From positions 3,534,001 through 3,598,000 of the forward strand of contig OZ059894.1 in the NCBI GenBank assembly GCA_964057225.1: a stretch of DNA of 64,000 nt, read 5' to 3'. Position 1 is the stretch's first letter, and each line of letters starts with the position of its first letter. The position numbers were made by a program, and so were the translations under genes. The notes under the pieces are model-generated. The model worked only from the letters and a program-made list of their open reading frames with translations. It was not told the origin of the DNA and made no database searches. This DNA is from Auanema rhodensis. Its lineage: Eukaryota; Nematoda; Chromadorea; Rhabditida; Rhabditidae. Shown in pieces: positions 13,904 to 28,800 of the stretch.

Positions 13904-16900
13904 AGTGCACATCATGTGTACACTCAATTAGCATAAATTAAAGTTCACGTAAATTTCAAAGTCATGGTTACCATGCACCAATATTAATAAAAATTTGTTT
14001 TTAGACTAATATGGACATGGGGAATCTAATTTTGAAAACCGCATCTCTTTATCTTTGACGTAAAGCGAGTTACATACCAAGTGCACATCATGTGTACACT
14101 TAATTAGCATAAATTAAAGTTCACGTAAATTTTAAAGTCATGGTTGCCATGCACCAATATCAATAAAAATTTGTTTTTAGACTAACATGGAAATGGGGAA
14201 TCTAATTTTGAAAACCGCATCTCTTTATCTTTCACGTGAAGCGAGTTACATACCAAGCGCACATCATGTGTACACTTAATTAGCATAAATTAAAGTTCAC
14301 GTAAATTTCAAAGTCATGGTTACCATGCACCAATATCAATAAAAATTTGTTTTTAGACTAATATGGACATGGGGAATCTAATTTTAAAAACCGCATCTCT
14401 TTATCTTTGACGTAAAGCGAGTTACATACCAAGTGCACATCATGTGTACACTTAATTAGCATAAATTAAAGTTCACGTAAATTTTAAAGTCATGGTTGCC
14501 ATGCACCAATATCAATAAAAATTTGTTTTTAGACTAATATGGAAATGGGGAATCTATTTTGAAAACCGCATCTCTTAATCTTTCACGTGAAGCGAGTTAC
14601 ATACCAAGTGCACATCATGTGTACACTTAATTAGCATAAATTAAAGTTCACGTAAATTTCAAAGTCATGGTTACCATTCACCAATATTAATAAAAATTTG
14701 TTTTTAGACTAATATGGACATAGGGAATCTAATTTTGAAAACCGCATCTCTTTATCTTTGACTTGAAGCGAGTTACATACCAAGTGCACATCATGTGTAC
14801 ACTTAATTAACATAAATTGAAGTTCACGTAAATTTCAAAGTCATGGTTACCATGCACCAATATCAATAAAAATTTGTTTTTAGACTAATATGGAAATGGG
14901 GAATCTAATTTTGAAAACCGCATCTCTTCATCTTTCACGTGAAGCGAGTTACATACCAAGTGCACATCATGTGTACACTTAATTAGCATAAATTAAAGTT
15001 CACGTAAATTTCAAAGTCATGGTTACCATGCACCAATATCAATAAAAATTTGTTTTTAGACTAATATGGACATGGGGAATCTAATTTTGAAAACCGCATC
15101 CCTTTATCTTTCACGTGAAGCGAGTTACATACCAAGTGCACATCACGTGTACAGTTAATAAGCATAAATTAAAGTTCACGTAAATTTCAAAGTCATGGTT
15201 ACCATGCACCAATATCAATAAAAATTCGTTTTTAGACTAATATGGACATGAGGAATCTAATTTTGAAAACCGCATCTCTTCATCTTTCACGTGAAGCGAG
15301 TTACATACCAAGTGCACATCATGTGTACACTTAATTAGCATAAATTAAAGTTCACGTAAATTTCAAAGTCATGGTTACCATGCACCAATATTAATAAAAA
15401 TTTGTTTTTGGACTAATATGGACATGGGGAATCTAATTTTGAAAACCGCATCTCTTTATCTTTGACGTGAAGCGAGTTACATACCAAGTGCACATCATGT
15501 GTACACTTAATTAGCATAAATTAAAGTTCACGTAAATTTCAAAGTCATGGTTACCATCCACCAATATCAACAAAAATGTGTTTTTAGACTAATATGGACA
15601 TGGGGAATCTAATTTCGAAAAGCGCATCTCTTCATCTTTCACGTGAAGCGAGTTACATACCAAGTGCACATCATGTGTACACTTAATTAGCATAAATTAA
15701 AGTTCACGTAAATTTCAAAGTCATGGTTACCATGCACCAATATCAATAAAAATTCGTTTTTAGACTAATATGGACATGAGGAATCTAATTTTTTTGAAAA
15801 CCGCATCTCTTCATCTTTCACGTGAAGCAAGTTACATACCAAGTGCACATCATGTGTACACTCAATTAGCATAAATTAAAGTTCACGTAAATTTCAAAGT
15901 CATGGTTACCATGCACCAATATTAATAAAAATTTGTTTTTAGACTAATATGGACATGGGGAATCTAATTTTGAAAACCGCATCTCTTTATCTTTGACGTA
16001 AAGCGAGTTACATACCAAGTGCACATCATGTGTACACTTAATTAGCATAAATTAAAGTTCACGTAAATTTTAAAGTCATGGTTGCCATGCACCAATATCA
16101 ATAAAAATTTGTTTTTAGACTAACATGGAAATGGGGAATCTAATTTTGAAAACCGCATCTCTTCATCTTTCACGTGAAGCGAGTTACATACCAAGTGCAC
16201 ATCATGTGTACACTTAATTAGCATAAATTAAAGTTCACGTAAATTTCAAAGTCATGGTTACCATGCACCAATATCAATAAAAATTTGTTTTTAGACTAAT
16301 ATGGACATGGGGAATCTAATTTTGAAAACCGCATCCCTTTATCTTTCACGTGAAGCGAGTTACATACCAAGTGCACATCATGTGTACACTTAATTAGCAT
16401 AAATTAAAGTTCACGTAAATTTCAAAGTCATGGTTACCATGCACCAATATCAATAAAAATTTGTTTTTAGACTAATATGGACATGGGGAATCTAATTTTG
16501 AAAACCGCATCTCTTTATCTTTGACGTAAAGCGAGTTACATACCAAGTGCACATCATGTGTACACTTAATTAGCATAAATTAAAGTTCACGTAAATTTCA
16601 AAGTCATGGTTACCATGCACCAATATTAATAAAAATTTGTTTTTAGACTAATATGGACATGGGGAATCTAATTTTGAAAACCGCATCCCTTTATCTTTCA
16701 CGTGAAGCGAGTTACATACCAAGTGCACATCACGTGTACATTTAATTAGCATAAATTAAAGTTCACGTAAATTTCAAAGTCATGGTTACCATCCACCAAT
16801 ATCAACAAAAATGTGTTTTTAGACTAATATGGACATGGGGAATCTAATTTCGAAAAGCGCATCTCTTCATCTTTCAAGTGAAGCGAGTTACATACCAAGT

Positions 16901-19900
16901 GCACATCATGTGTACACTTAATTAGCATAAATTAAAGTTCACGTAAATTTCAAAGTCATGGTTACCATCCACCAATATCAACAAAAATGTGTTTTTAGAC
17001 TAATATGGACATGGGGAATCTAATTTCGAAAAGCGCATCTCTTCATCTTTCACGTGAAGCGAGTTACATACCAAGTGCACATCATGTGTACACTTAATTA
17101 GCATAAATTAAAGTTCACGTAAATTTCAAAGTCATGGTTACCATGCACCAATATCAATAAAAATTTTTTTTTAGACTAATATGGACATGGGGAATCTAAT
17201 TTTGAAAACCGCATCCCTTTATCTTTCACGTGAAGCGAGTTACATACCAAGTGCACATCACGTGTACACTTAATAAGCATAAATTAAAGTTCACGTAAAT
17301 TTCAAAGTCATGGTTACCATGCACCAATATCAATAAAAATTCGTTTTTAGACTAATATGGACATGAGGAATCTAATTTTTTTGAAAACCGCATCTCTTCA
17401 TCTTTCACGTGAAGCGAGTTACATACCAAGTGCACATCATGTGTACACTCAATTAGCATAAATTAAAGTTCACGTAAATTTCAAAGTCATGGTTACCATG
17501 CACCAATATTAATAAAAATTTGTTTTTAGACTAATATGGACATGGGGAATCTAATTTTGAAAACCGCATCTCTTTATCTTTGACGTAAAGCGAGTTACAT
17601 ACCAAGTGCACATCATGTGTACACTTAATTAGCATAAATTAAAGTTCACGTAAATTTCAAAGTCATGGTTACCATGCACCAATATTAATAAAAATTTGTT
17701 TTTAGACTAATATGGACATGAGGAATCTAATTTTTTTGAAAACCGCATCTCTTAATCTTTCACGTGAAGCGAGTTACATACCAAGTGCACATCATGTGTA
17801 CACTTAATTAGCATAAATTAAAGTTCACGTAAATTTTAAAGTCATGGTTGCCATGCACCAATATCAATAAAAATTTGTTTTTAGACTAATATGGAAATGG
17901 GGAATCTATTTTGAAAACCGCATCTCTTAATCTTTCACGTGAAGCGAGTTACATACCAAGTGCACATCACGTGTACACTTAATAAGCATAAATTAAAGTT
18001 CACGTAAATTTCAAAGTCATGGTTACCATGCACCAATATCAATAAAAATTCGTTTTTAGACTAATATGGACATGAGGAATCTAATTTTGAAAACCGCATC
18101 TCTTCATCTTTCACGTGAAGCGAGTTACATACCAAGTGCACATCATGTGTACACTTAATTAGCATAAATTAAAGTTCACGTAAATTTCAAAGTCATGGTT
18201 ACCATGCACCAATATTAATAAAAATTTGTTTTTAGACTAATATGGACATGGGGAATCTAATTTTGAAAACCGCATCTCTTTATCTTTGACGTGAAGCGAG
18301 TTACATACCAAGTGCACATCATGTGTACACTTAATTAGCATAAATTAAAGTTCACGTAAATTTCAAAGTCATGGTTACCATCCACCAATATCAACAAAAA
18401 TGTGTTTTTAGACTAATATGGACATGGGGAATCTAATTTCGAAAAGCGCATCTCTTCATCTTTCACGTGAAGCGAGTTACATACCAAGTGCACATCATGT
18501 GTACACTTAATTAGCATAAATTAAAGTTCACGTAAATTTCAAAGTCATGGTTACCATGCACCAATATCAATAAAAATTTTTTTTTAGACTAATATGGACA
18601 TGGGGAATCTAATTTTGAAAACCGCATCCCTTTATCTTTCACGTGAAGCGAGTTACATACCAAGTGCACATCACGTGTACACTTAATAAGCATAAATTAA
18701 AGTTCACGTAAATTTCAAAGTCATGGTTACCATGCACCAATATCAATAAAAATTCGTTTTTAGACTAATATGGACATGAGGAATCTAATTTTTTTGAAAA
18801 CCGCATCTCTTCAACTTTCACGTGAAGCAAGTTACATACCAAGTGCACATCATGTGTACACTCAATTAGCATAAATTAAAGTTCACGTAAATTTCAAAGT
18901 CATGGTTACCATGCACCAATATTAATAAAAATTTGTTTTTAGACTAATATGGACATGGGGAATCTAATTTTGAAAACCGCATCTCTTTATCTTTGACGTA
19001 AAGCGAGTTACATACCAAGTGCACATCATGTGTACACTTAATTAGCATAAATTAAAGTTCACGTAAATTTTAAAGTCATGGTTGCCATGCACCAATATCA
19101 ATAAAAATTTGTTTTTAGACTAACATGGAAATGGGGAATCTAATTTTGAAAACCGCATCTCTTCATCTTTCACGTGAAGCGAGTTACATACCAAGTGCAC
19201 ATCATGTGTACACTTAATTAGCATAAATTAAAGTTCAAGTAAATTTCAAAGTCATGGTTACCATGCACCAATATCAATAAAAATTTGTTTTTAGACTAAT
19301 ATGGACATGGGGAATCTAATTTTGAAAACCGCATCCCTTTATCTTTCACGTGAAGCGAGTTACATACCAAGTGCACATCATGTGTACACTTAATTAGCAT
19401 AAATTAAAGTTCACGTAAATTTCAAAGTCATGGTTACCATGCACCAATATCAATAAAAACTTGTTTTTAGACTAATATGGACATGGGGAATCTAATTTTA
19501 AAAACCGCATCTCTTTATCTTTGACGTAAAGCGAGTTACATACCAAGTGCACATCATGTGTACACTTAATTAGCATAAATTAAAGTTCACGTAAATTTCA
19601 AAGTCATGGTTACCATGCACCAATATCAATAAAACTTTTTTTTTAGACTAATATGGACATGGGGAATCTAATTTTGAAAACCGCATCCCTTTATCTTTCA
19701 CGTGAAGCGAGTTACATACCAAGTGCACATCATGTGTACACTTAATTAGCATAAATTAAAGTTCACGTAAATTTCAAAGTCATGGTTACCATGCACCAAT
19801 ATCAATAAAAACTTGTTTTTAGACTAATATGGACATGGGGAATCTAATTTTAAAAACCGCATCTCTTTATCTTTGACGTAAAGCGAGTTACATACCAAGT

Positions 19901-22900
19901 GCACATCATGTGTACACTTAATTAGCATAAATTAAAGTTCACGTAAATTTCAAATTCATGGTTACCATGCACCAATATCAATAAAAATTTTTTTTTAGAC
20001 TAATATGGACATGGGGAATCTAATTTTGAAAACCGCATCCCTTTATCTTTCACGTGAAGCGAGTTACATACCAAGTGCACATCACGTGTACACTTAATAA
20101 GCATAAATTAAAGTTCACGTAAATTTCAAAGTCATGGTTACCATGCACCAATATCAATAAAAATTCGTTTTTAGACTAATATGGACATGAGGAATCTAAT
20201 TTTTTTGAAAACCGCATCTCTTCATCTTTCACGTGAAGCAAGTTACATACCAAGTGCACATCATGTGTACACTCAATTAGCATAAATTAAAGTTCACGTA
20301 AATTTCAAAGTCATGGTTACCATGCACCAATATTAATAAAAATTTGTTTTTAGACTAATATGGACATGGGGAATCTAATTTTGAAAACCGCATCTCTTTA
20401 TCTTTGACGTAAAGCGAGTTACATACCAAGTGCACATCATGTGTACACTTAATTAGCATAAATTAAAGTTCACGTAAATTTTAAAGTCATGGTTGCCATG
20501 CACCAATATCAATAAAAATTTGTTTTTAGACTAACATGGAAATGGGGAATCTAATTTTGAAAACCGCATCTCTTCATCTTTCACGTGAAGCGAGTTACAT
20601 ACCAAGTGCACATCATGTGTACACTTAATTAGCATAAATTAAAGTTCACGTAAATTTCAAAGTCATGGTTACCATGCACCAATATCAATAAAAATTTGTT
20701 TTTAGACTAATATGGACATGGGGAATCTAATTTTGAAAACCGCATCCCTTTATCTTTCACGTGAAGCGAGTTACATACCAAGTGCACATCATGTGTACAC
20801 TTAATTAGCATAAATTAAAGTTCACGTAAATTTCAAAGTCATGGTTACCATGCACCAATATTAATAAAAATTTGTTTTTAGACTAATATGGACATGGGGA
20901 ATCTAATTTTGAAAACCGCATCTCTTTATCTTTGACGTGAATCGAGTTACATACCAAGTGCACATCATGTGTACACTTAATTAGCATAAATTAAAGTTCA
21001 CGTAAATTTCAAAGTCATGGTTACCATGCACCAATATCAATAAAAATTTGTTTTTAGACTAATATGGACATGGGGAATCTAATTTTGAAAACCGCATCTC
21101 TTTATCTTTCACGTGAAGCGAGTTACATACCAAGTGCACATCATGTGTACACTTAATTAGCATAAATTAAAGTTCACGTAAATTTTAAAGTCATGGTTGC
21201 CATGCACCAATATCAATAAAAATTTGTTTTTAGACTAATTTGGAAATGGGGAATCTATTTTGAAAACCGCATCTCTTCATCTTTCACGTGAAGCGAGTTA
21301 CATACCAAGTGCACATCACGTGTACACTTAATTAGCATAAATTGAAGTTCACGTAAATTTCAAAGTCATGGTTACCATTCACCAATATTAATAAAAATTT
21401 GTTTTTAGACTAATATAGAAATGGGGAATCTAATTTTGAAAACCGCATCTCTTCATCTTTCACGTGAAGCGAGTTACATACCAAGTGCACATCATGTGTA
21501 CACTTAATTAGCATAAATTAAAGTTCACGTAAATTTCAAAGTCATGGTTACCATGCACCAATATCAATAAAAATTTGTTTTTAGACTAATATGGACATGA
21601 GGAATCTAATTTTGAAAACCGCATCTCTTCATCTTTCACGTGAAGCGAGTTACATACCAAGTGCACATCATGTGTACACTTAATTAGCATAAATTAAAGT
21701 TCACGTAAATTTCAAAGTCATGGTTACCATGCACCAATATTAATAAAAATTTGTTTTTAGACTAATATGGACATGGGGAATCTAATTTTGAAAACCGCAT
21801 CTCTTTATCTTTGACGTGAATCGAGTTACATACCAAGTGCACATCATGTGTACACTTAATTAGCATAAATTAAAGTTCACGTAAATTTCAAAGTCATGGT
21901 TACCATGCACCAATATCAATAAAAATTTGTTTTTAGACTAACATGGACATGGGGAATCTAATTTTGAAAACCGCATCTCTTTATCTTTCACGTGAAGCGA
22001 GTTACATACCAAGTGCACATCACGTGTACATTTAATTAGCATAAATTAAAGTTCACGTAAATTTCAAAGTCATGGTTACCATCCACCAATATCAACAAAA
22101 ATGTGTTTTTAGACTAATATGGACATGGGGAATCTAATTTCGAAAAGCGCATCTCTTCATCTTTCACGTGAAGCGAGTTACATACCAAGTGCACATCACG
22201 TGTACACTTAATAAGCATAAATTAAAGTTCACGTAAGTTTCAAAGTCATGGTTACCATGCACCAATATCAATAAAAATTCGTTTTTAGACTAATATGGAC
22301 ATGAGGAATCTAATTTTTTTGAAAACCGCATCTCTTCATCTTTCACGTGAAGCGAGTTACATACCAAGTGCACATCATGTGTACACTCAATTAGCATAAA
22401 TTAAAGTTCACGTAAATTTCAAAGTCATGGTTACCATGCACCAATATTAATAAAAATTTGTTTTTAGACTAATATGGACATGGGGAATCTAATTTTGAAA
22501 ACCGCATCTCTTTATCTTTGACGTGAAGCGAGTTACATACCAAGTGCACATCACGTGTACACTTAATAAGCATAAATTAAAGTTCACGTAAATTTCAAAG
22601 TCATGGTTACCATGCACCAATATCAATAAAAATTTGTTTTTAGACTAACATGGACATGGGGAATCTAATTTTGAAAACCGCATCTCTTTATCTTTCACGT
22701 GAAGCGAGTTACATACCAAGTGCACATCACGTGTACACTTAATAAGCATAAATTAAAGTTCACGTAAATTTCAAAGTCATGGTTACCATGCACCAATATC
22801 AATAAAAATTTGTTTTTAGACTAATTTGGAAATGAAGAATCTATTTTGAAAACCGCATCTCTTCATCTTTCACGTGAAGCGAGTTACATACCAAGTGCAC

Positions 22901-24480
22901 ATCACGTGTACACTTAATAAGCATAAATTAAAGTTCACGTAAATTTCAAAGTCATGGTTACCATGCACCAATATCAATAAAAATTTGTTTTTAGACTAAT
23001 TTGGAAATGGGGAATCTATTTTGAAAACCGCATCTCTTCATCTTTCACGTGAAGCGAGTTACATACCAAGTGCACATCACGTGTACACTTAATTAGCATA
23101 AATTGAAGTTCACGTAAATTTCAAAGTCATGGTTACCATGCACCAATATCAATAAAAATTTTTTTTTAGACTAATATGGACATGGGGAATCTAATTTTGA
23201 AAACCGCATCCCTTTATCTTTCACGTGAAGCGAGTTACATACCAAGTGCACATCACGTGTACACTTAATAAGCATAAATTAAAGTTCACGTAAGTTTCAA
23301 AGTCATGGTTACCATGCACCAATATCAATAAAAATTCGTTTTTAGACTAATATGGACATGAGGAATCTAATTTTTTTGAAAACCGCATCTCTTCATCTTT
23401 CACGTGAAGCGAGTTACATACCAAGTGCACATCATGTGTACACTCAATTAGCATAAATTAAAGTTCACGTAAATTTCAAAGTCATGGTTACCATGCACCA
23501 ATATCAATAAAAATTTGTTTTTAGACTAATATGGACATGGGGAATCTAATTTTGAAAACCGCATCTCTTTATCTTTGACGTGAAGCGAGTTACATACCAA
23601 GTGCACATCACGTGTACACTTAATAAGCATAAATTAAAGTTCACGTAAATTTCAAAGTCATGGTTACCATGCACCAATATCAATAAAAATTTGTTTTTAG
23701 ACTAATTTGGAAATAGGGAATCTATTTTGAAAACCGCATCTCTTCATCTTTCACGTGAAGCGAGTTACATACCAAGTGCACATCACGTGTACACTTAATT
23801 AGCATAAATTAAAGTTCACGTAAATTTCAAAGTCATGGTTACCATGCACCAATATCAATAAAAATTTGTTTTTAGACTAATTTGGAAATGGGGAATCTAT
23901 TTTGAAAACCGCATCTCTTCATCTTTCACGTGAAGCGAGTTACATACCAAGTGCACATCACGTGTACACTTAATTAGCATAAATTGAAGTTCACGTAAAT
24001 TTCAAAGTCATGGTTACCATGCACCAATATCAATAAAAATTTTTTTTTAGACTAATATGGACATGGGGAATCTAATTTTGAAAACCGCATCCCTTTATCT
24101 TTCACGTGAAGCGAGTTACATACCAAGTGCACATCACGTGTACACTTAATAAGCATAAATTAAAGTTCACGTAAGTTTCAAAGTCATGGTTACCATGCAC
24201 CAATATCAATAAAAATTTTTTTTTAGACTAATATGGACATGGGGAATCTAATTTTGAAAACCGCATCCCTTTATCTTTCACGTGAAGCGAGTTACATACC
24301 AAGTGCACATCACGTGTACACTTAATAAGCATAAATTAAAGTTCACGTAAGTTTCAAAGTCATGGTTACCATGCACCAATATCAATAAAAATTCGTTTTT
24401 AGACTAATATGGACATGAGGAATCTAATTTTTTTGAAAACCGCATCTCTTCATCTTTCACGTGAAGCGAGTTACATACCA
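13904..24480 (+). repeat. Recurrent module led by a ctcaatt monomer, variable length
   Basis: A monomer with cactcaatt instead of cacttaatt opens a similar monomer series at 13904, 15842, 17429, 18842, 20253, 22377, 23423 and 24481. It nearly always follows a 179-bp monomer with gacatgagg and seven T residues. In the earlier modules the next monomer often carries aattttaaag with ggttgcc. Spacings run from about 1.05 to 2.12 kb, so this is a higher-order repeat with gain and loss of monomers, not a fixed unit. Confidence 0.75.
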
Positions 24481-27400
24481 AGTGCACATCATGTGTACAC
24501 TCAATTAGCATAAATTAAAGTTCACGTAAATTTCAAAGTCATGGTTACCATGCACCAATATCAATAAAAATTTGTTTTTAGACTAATATGGACATGGGGA
24601 ATCTAATTTTGAAAACCGCATCTCTTTATCTTTGACGTGAAGCGAGTTACATACCAAGTGCACATCACGTGTACACTTAATAAGCATAAATTAAAGTTCA
24701 CGTAAATTTCAAAGTCATGGTTACCATGCACCAATATCAATAAAAATTTGTTTTTAGACTAATTTGGAAATGGGGAATCTATTTTGAAAACCGCATCTCT
24801 TCATCTTTCACGTGAAGCGAGTTACATACCAAGTGCACATCACGTGTACACTTAATTAGCATAAATTGAAGTTCACGTAAATTTCAAAGTCATGGTTACC
24901 ATGCACCAATATCAATAAAAATTTGTTTTTAGACTAATATGGAAATGGGGAATCTAATTTTGAAAACCGCATCTCTTCATCTTTCACGTGAAGCGAGTTA
25001 CATACCAAGTGCACATCATGTGTACACTTAATTAGCATAAATTGAAGTTCACGTAAATTTCAAAGTCATGGTTACCATGCACCAATATCAATAAAAATTT
25101 TTTTTTAGACTAATATGGAAATGGGGAATCTAATTTTGAAAACCGCATCTCTTCATCTTTCACGTGAAGCAAGTTACATACCAAGTGCACATCATGTGTA
25201 CACTCAATTAGCATAAATTAAAGTTCACGTAAATTTCAAAGTCATGGTTACCATGCACCAATATTAATAAAAATTTGTTTTTAGACTAATATGGACATGG
25301 GGAATCTAATTTTGAAAACCGCATCTCTTCATCTTTTACGTGAAGCAAGTTACATACCAAGTGCACATCATGTGTACACTTAATTAGCATAAATTAAAGT
25401 TCACGTAAATTTCAAAGTCATGGTTACCATCCACCAATATCAACAAAAATTTGTTTTTAGACTAATATGGACATGGGGAATCTAATTTTGAAAACCGCAT
25501 CTCTTCATCTTTTACGTGAAGCGAGTTACATACCAAGTGCACATCATGTGTACACTTAATTAGCATAAATTAAAGTTCACGTAAATTTTAAAGTCATGGT
25601 TACCATGCACCAATATCAATAAAAATTTGTTTTTAGAGTAATATGGACATGGGGAATCTAATTTTGAAAACCGCATCCCTTTATCTTTCACGTGAAGCAA
25701 GTTACATACCGAGTGCACATCACGTGTACACTTAATTAGCATAAATTAAAGTTCACTTAAATTTCAAAGTCATGGTTACCATCCACCAATATCAACAAAA
25801 ATTTGTTTTTAGACTAATATGGACATGGGGAATCTAATTTTGAAAACCGCATCTCTTCATCTTTTACGTGAAGCGAGTTACATACCAAGTGCACATCACG
25901 TGTACACTTAATTAGCATAAATTAAAGTTCACGTAAATTTCAAAGTCATGGTTACCATGCACCAATATCAATAAAAATTTTTTTTTAGACTAATATGGTC
26001 ATGGGGAATCTAATTTTGAAAACCGCATCCCTTTATCTTTCACGTGAAGCGAGTTACATACCAAGTGCACATCACGTGTACACTTAATAAGCATAAATTA
26101 AAGTTCACGTAAGTTTCAAAGTCATGGTTACCATGCACCAATATCAATAAAAATTCGTTTTTAGACTAATTTGGAAATGGGGAATCTATTTTGAAAACCG
26201 CATCTCTTCATCTTTCACGTGAAGCGAGTTACATACCAAGTGCACATCATGTGTACACTCAATTAGCATAAATTAAAGTTCACGTAAATTTCAAAGTCAT
26301 GGTTACCATGCACCAATATCAATAAAAATTTGTTTTTAGACTAATATGGACATGGGGAATCTAATTTTGAAAACCGCATCTCTTTATCTTTGACGTGAAG
26401 CGAGTTACATACCAAGTGCACATCACGTGTACACTTAATAAGCATAAATTAAAGTTCACGTAAATTTCAAAGTCATGGTTACCATGCACCAATATCAATA
26501 AAAATTTGTTTTTAGACTAATTTGGAAATGGGGAATCTATTTTGAAAACCGCATCTCTTCATCTTTCACGTGAAGCGAGTTACATACCAAGTGCACATCA
26601 CGTGTACACTTAATTAGCATAAATTAAAGTTCACGTAAATTTCAAAGTCATGGTTACCATGCACCAATATCAATAAAAATTTGTTTTTAGACTAATTTGG
26701 AAATGGGGAATCTATTTTGAAAACCGCATCTCTTCATCTTTCACGTGAAGCGAGTTACATACCAAGTGCACATCACGTGTACACTTAATTAGCATAAATT
26801 GAAGTTCACGTAAATTTCAAAGTCATGGTTACCATGCACCAATATCAATAAAAATTTTTTTTTAGACTAATATGGACATGGGGAATCTAATTTTGAAAAC
26901 CGCATCCCTTTATCTTTCACGTGAAGCGAGTTACATACCAAGTGCACATCACGTGTACACTTAATAAGCATAAATTAAAGTTCACGTAAGTTTCAAAGTC
27001 ATGGTTACCATGCACCAATATCAATAAAAATTCGTTTTTAGACTAATATGGACATGAGGAATCTAATTTTTTTGAAAACCGCATCTCTTCATCTTTCACG
27101 TGAAGCGAGTTACATACCAAGTGCACATCATGTGTACACTCAATTAGCATAAATTAAAGTTCACGTAAATTTCAAAGTCATGGTTACCATGCACCAATAT
27201 CAATAAAAATTTGTTTTTAGACTAATATGGACATGGGGAATCTAATTTTGAAAACCGCATCTCTTTATCTTTGACGTGAAGCGAGTTACATACCAAGTGC
27301 ACATCACGTGTACACTTAATAAGCATAAATTAAAGTTCACGTAAATTTCAAAGTCATGGTTACCATGCACCAATATCAATAAAAATTTGTTTTTAGACTA

Positions 27401-28800
27401 ATTTGGAAATGGGGAATCTATTTTGAAAACCGCATCTCTTCATCTTTCACGTGAAGCGAGTTACATACCAAGTGCACATCACGTGTACACTTAATTAGCA
27501 TAAATTGAAGTTCACGTAAATTTCAAAGTCATGGTTACCATGCACCAATATCAATAAAAATTTGTTTTTAGACTAATATGGAAATGGGGAATCTAATTTT
27601 GAAAACCGCATCTCTTCATCTTTCACGTGAAGCGAGTTACATACCAAGTGCACATCATGTGTATACTTAATTAGCATAAATTGAAGTTCACGTAAATTTC
27701 AAAGTCATGGTTACCATGCACCAATATCAATAAAAATTTTTTTTTAGACTAATATGGAAATGGGGAATCTAATTTTGAAAACCGCATCTCTTCATCTTTC
27801 ACGTGAAGCAAGTTACATACCAAGTGCACATCATGTGTACACTCAATTAGCATAAATTAAAGTTCACGTAAATTTCAAAGTCATGGTTACCATGCACCAA
27901 TATTAATAAAAATTTGTTTTTAGACTAATATGGACATGGGGAATCTAATTTTGAAAACCGCATCTCTTCATCTTTTACGTGAAGCAAGTTACATACCAAG
28001 TGCACATCATGTGTACACTTAATTAGCATAAATTAAAGTTCACGTAAATTTCAAAGTCATGGTTACCATCCACCAATATCAACAAAAATTTGTTTTTAGA
28101 CTAATATGGACATGGGGAATCTAATTTTGAAAACCGCATCTCTTCATCTTTTACGTGAAGCGAGTTACATACCAAGTGCACATCATGTGTACACTTAATT
28201 AGCATAAATTAAAGTTCACGTAAATTTTAAAGTCATGGTTACCATGTACCAATATCAATAAAAATTTGTTTTTAGAGTAATATGGACATGGGGAATCTAA
28301 TTTTGAAAACCGCATCCCTTTATCTTTCACGTGAAGCAAGTTACATACCGAGTGCACATCACGTGTACACTTAATTAGCATAAATTAAAGTTCACTTAAA
28401 TTTCAAAGTCATGGTTACCATCCACCAATATCAACAAAAATTTGTTTTTAGACTAATATGGACATGGGGAATCTAATTTTGAAAACCGCATCTCTTCATC
28501 TTTTACGTGAAGCGAGTTACATACCAAGTGCACATCACGTGTACACTTAATTAGCATAAATTAAAGTTCACGTAAATTTCAAAGTCATGGTTACCATGCA
28601 CCAATATCAATAAAAATTTTTTTTTAGACTAATATGGTCATGGGGAATCTAATTTTGAAAACCGCATCCCTTTATCTTTCACGTGAAGCGAGTTACATAC
28701 CAAGTGCACATCACGTGTACACTTAATTAGCATAAATTAAAGTTCACGTAAGTTTCAAAGTCATGGTTACCATGCACCAATATCAATAAAAATTCGTTTT
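24481..28800 (+). repeat. Higher-order duplication, 15-monomer period (offset 2639 bp)
   Basis: The run 24481 to about 26150 recurs from 27120 to about 28790 with the same order of classes: ctcaatt, aatttggaaatgg, ttgaag, poly-T, cttttacg, the gagtaat monomer (25560 region and 28199 region), cacttaaatttc and ggtcatggg. Differences are single bases, such as gcacc versus gtacc near 28247. The two copies then diverge (aatttggaaatgg versus gacatgagg). Confidence 0.82.
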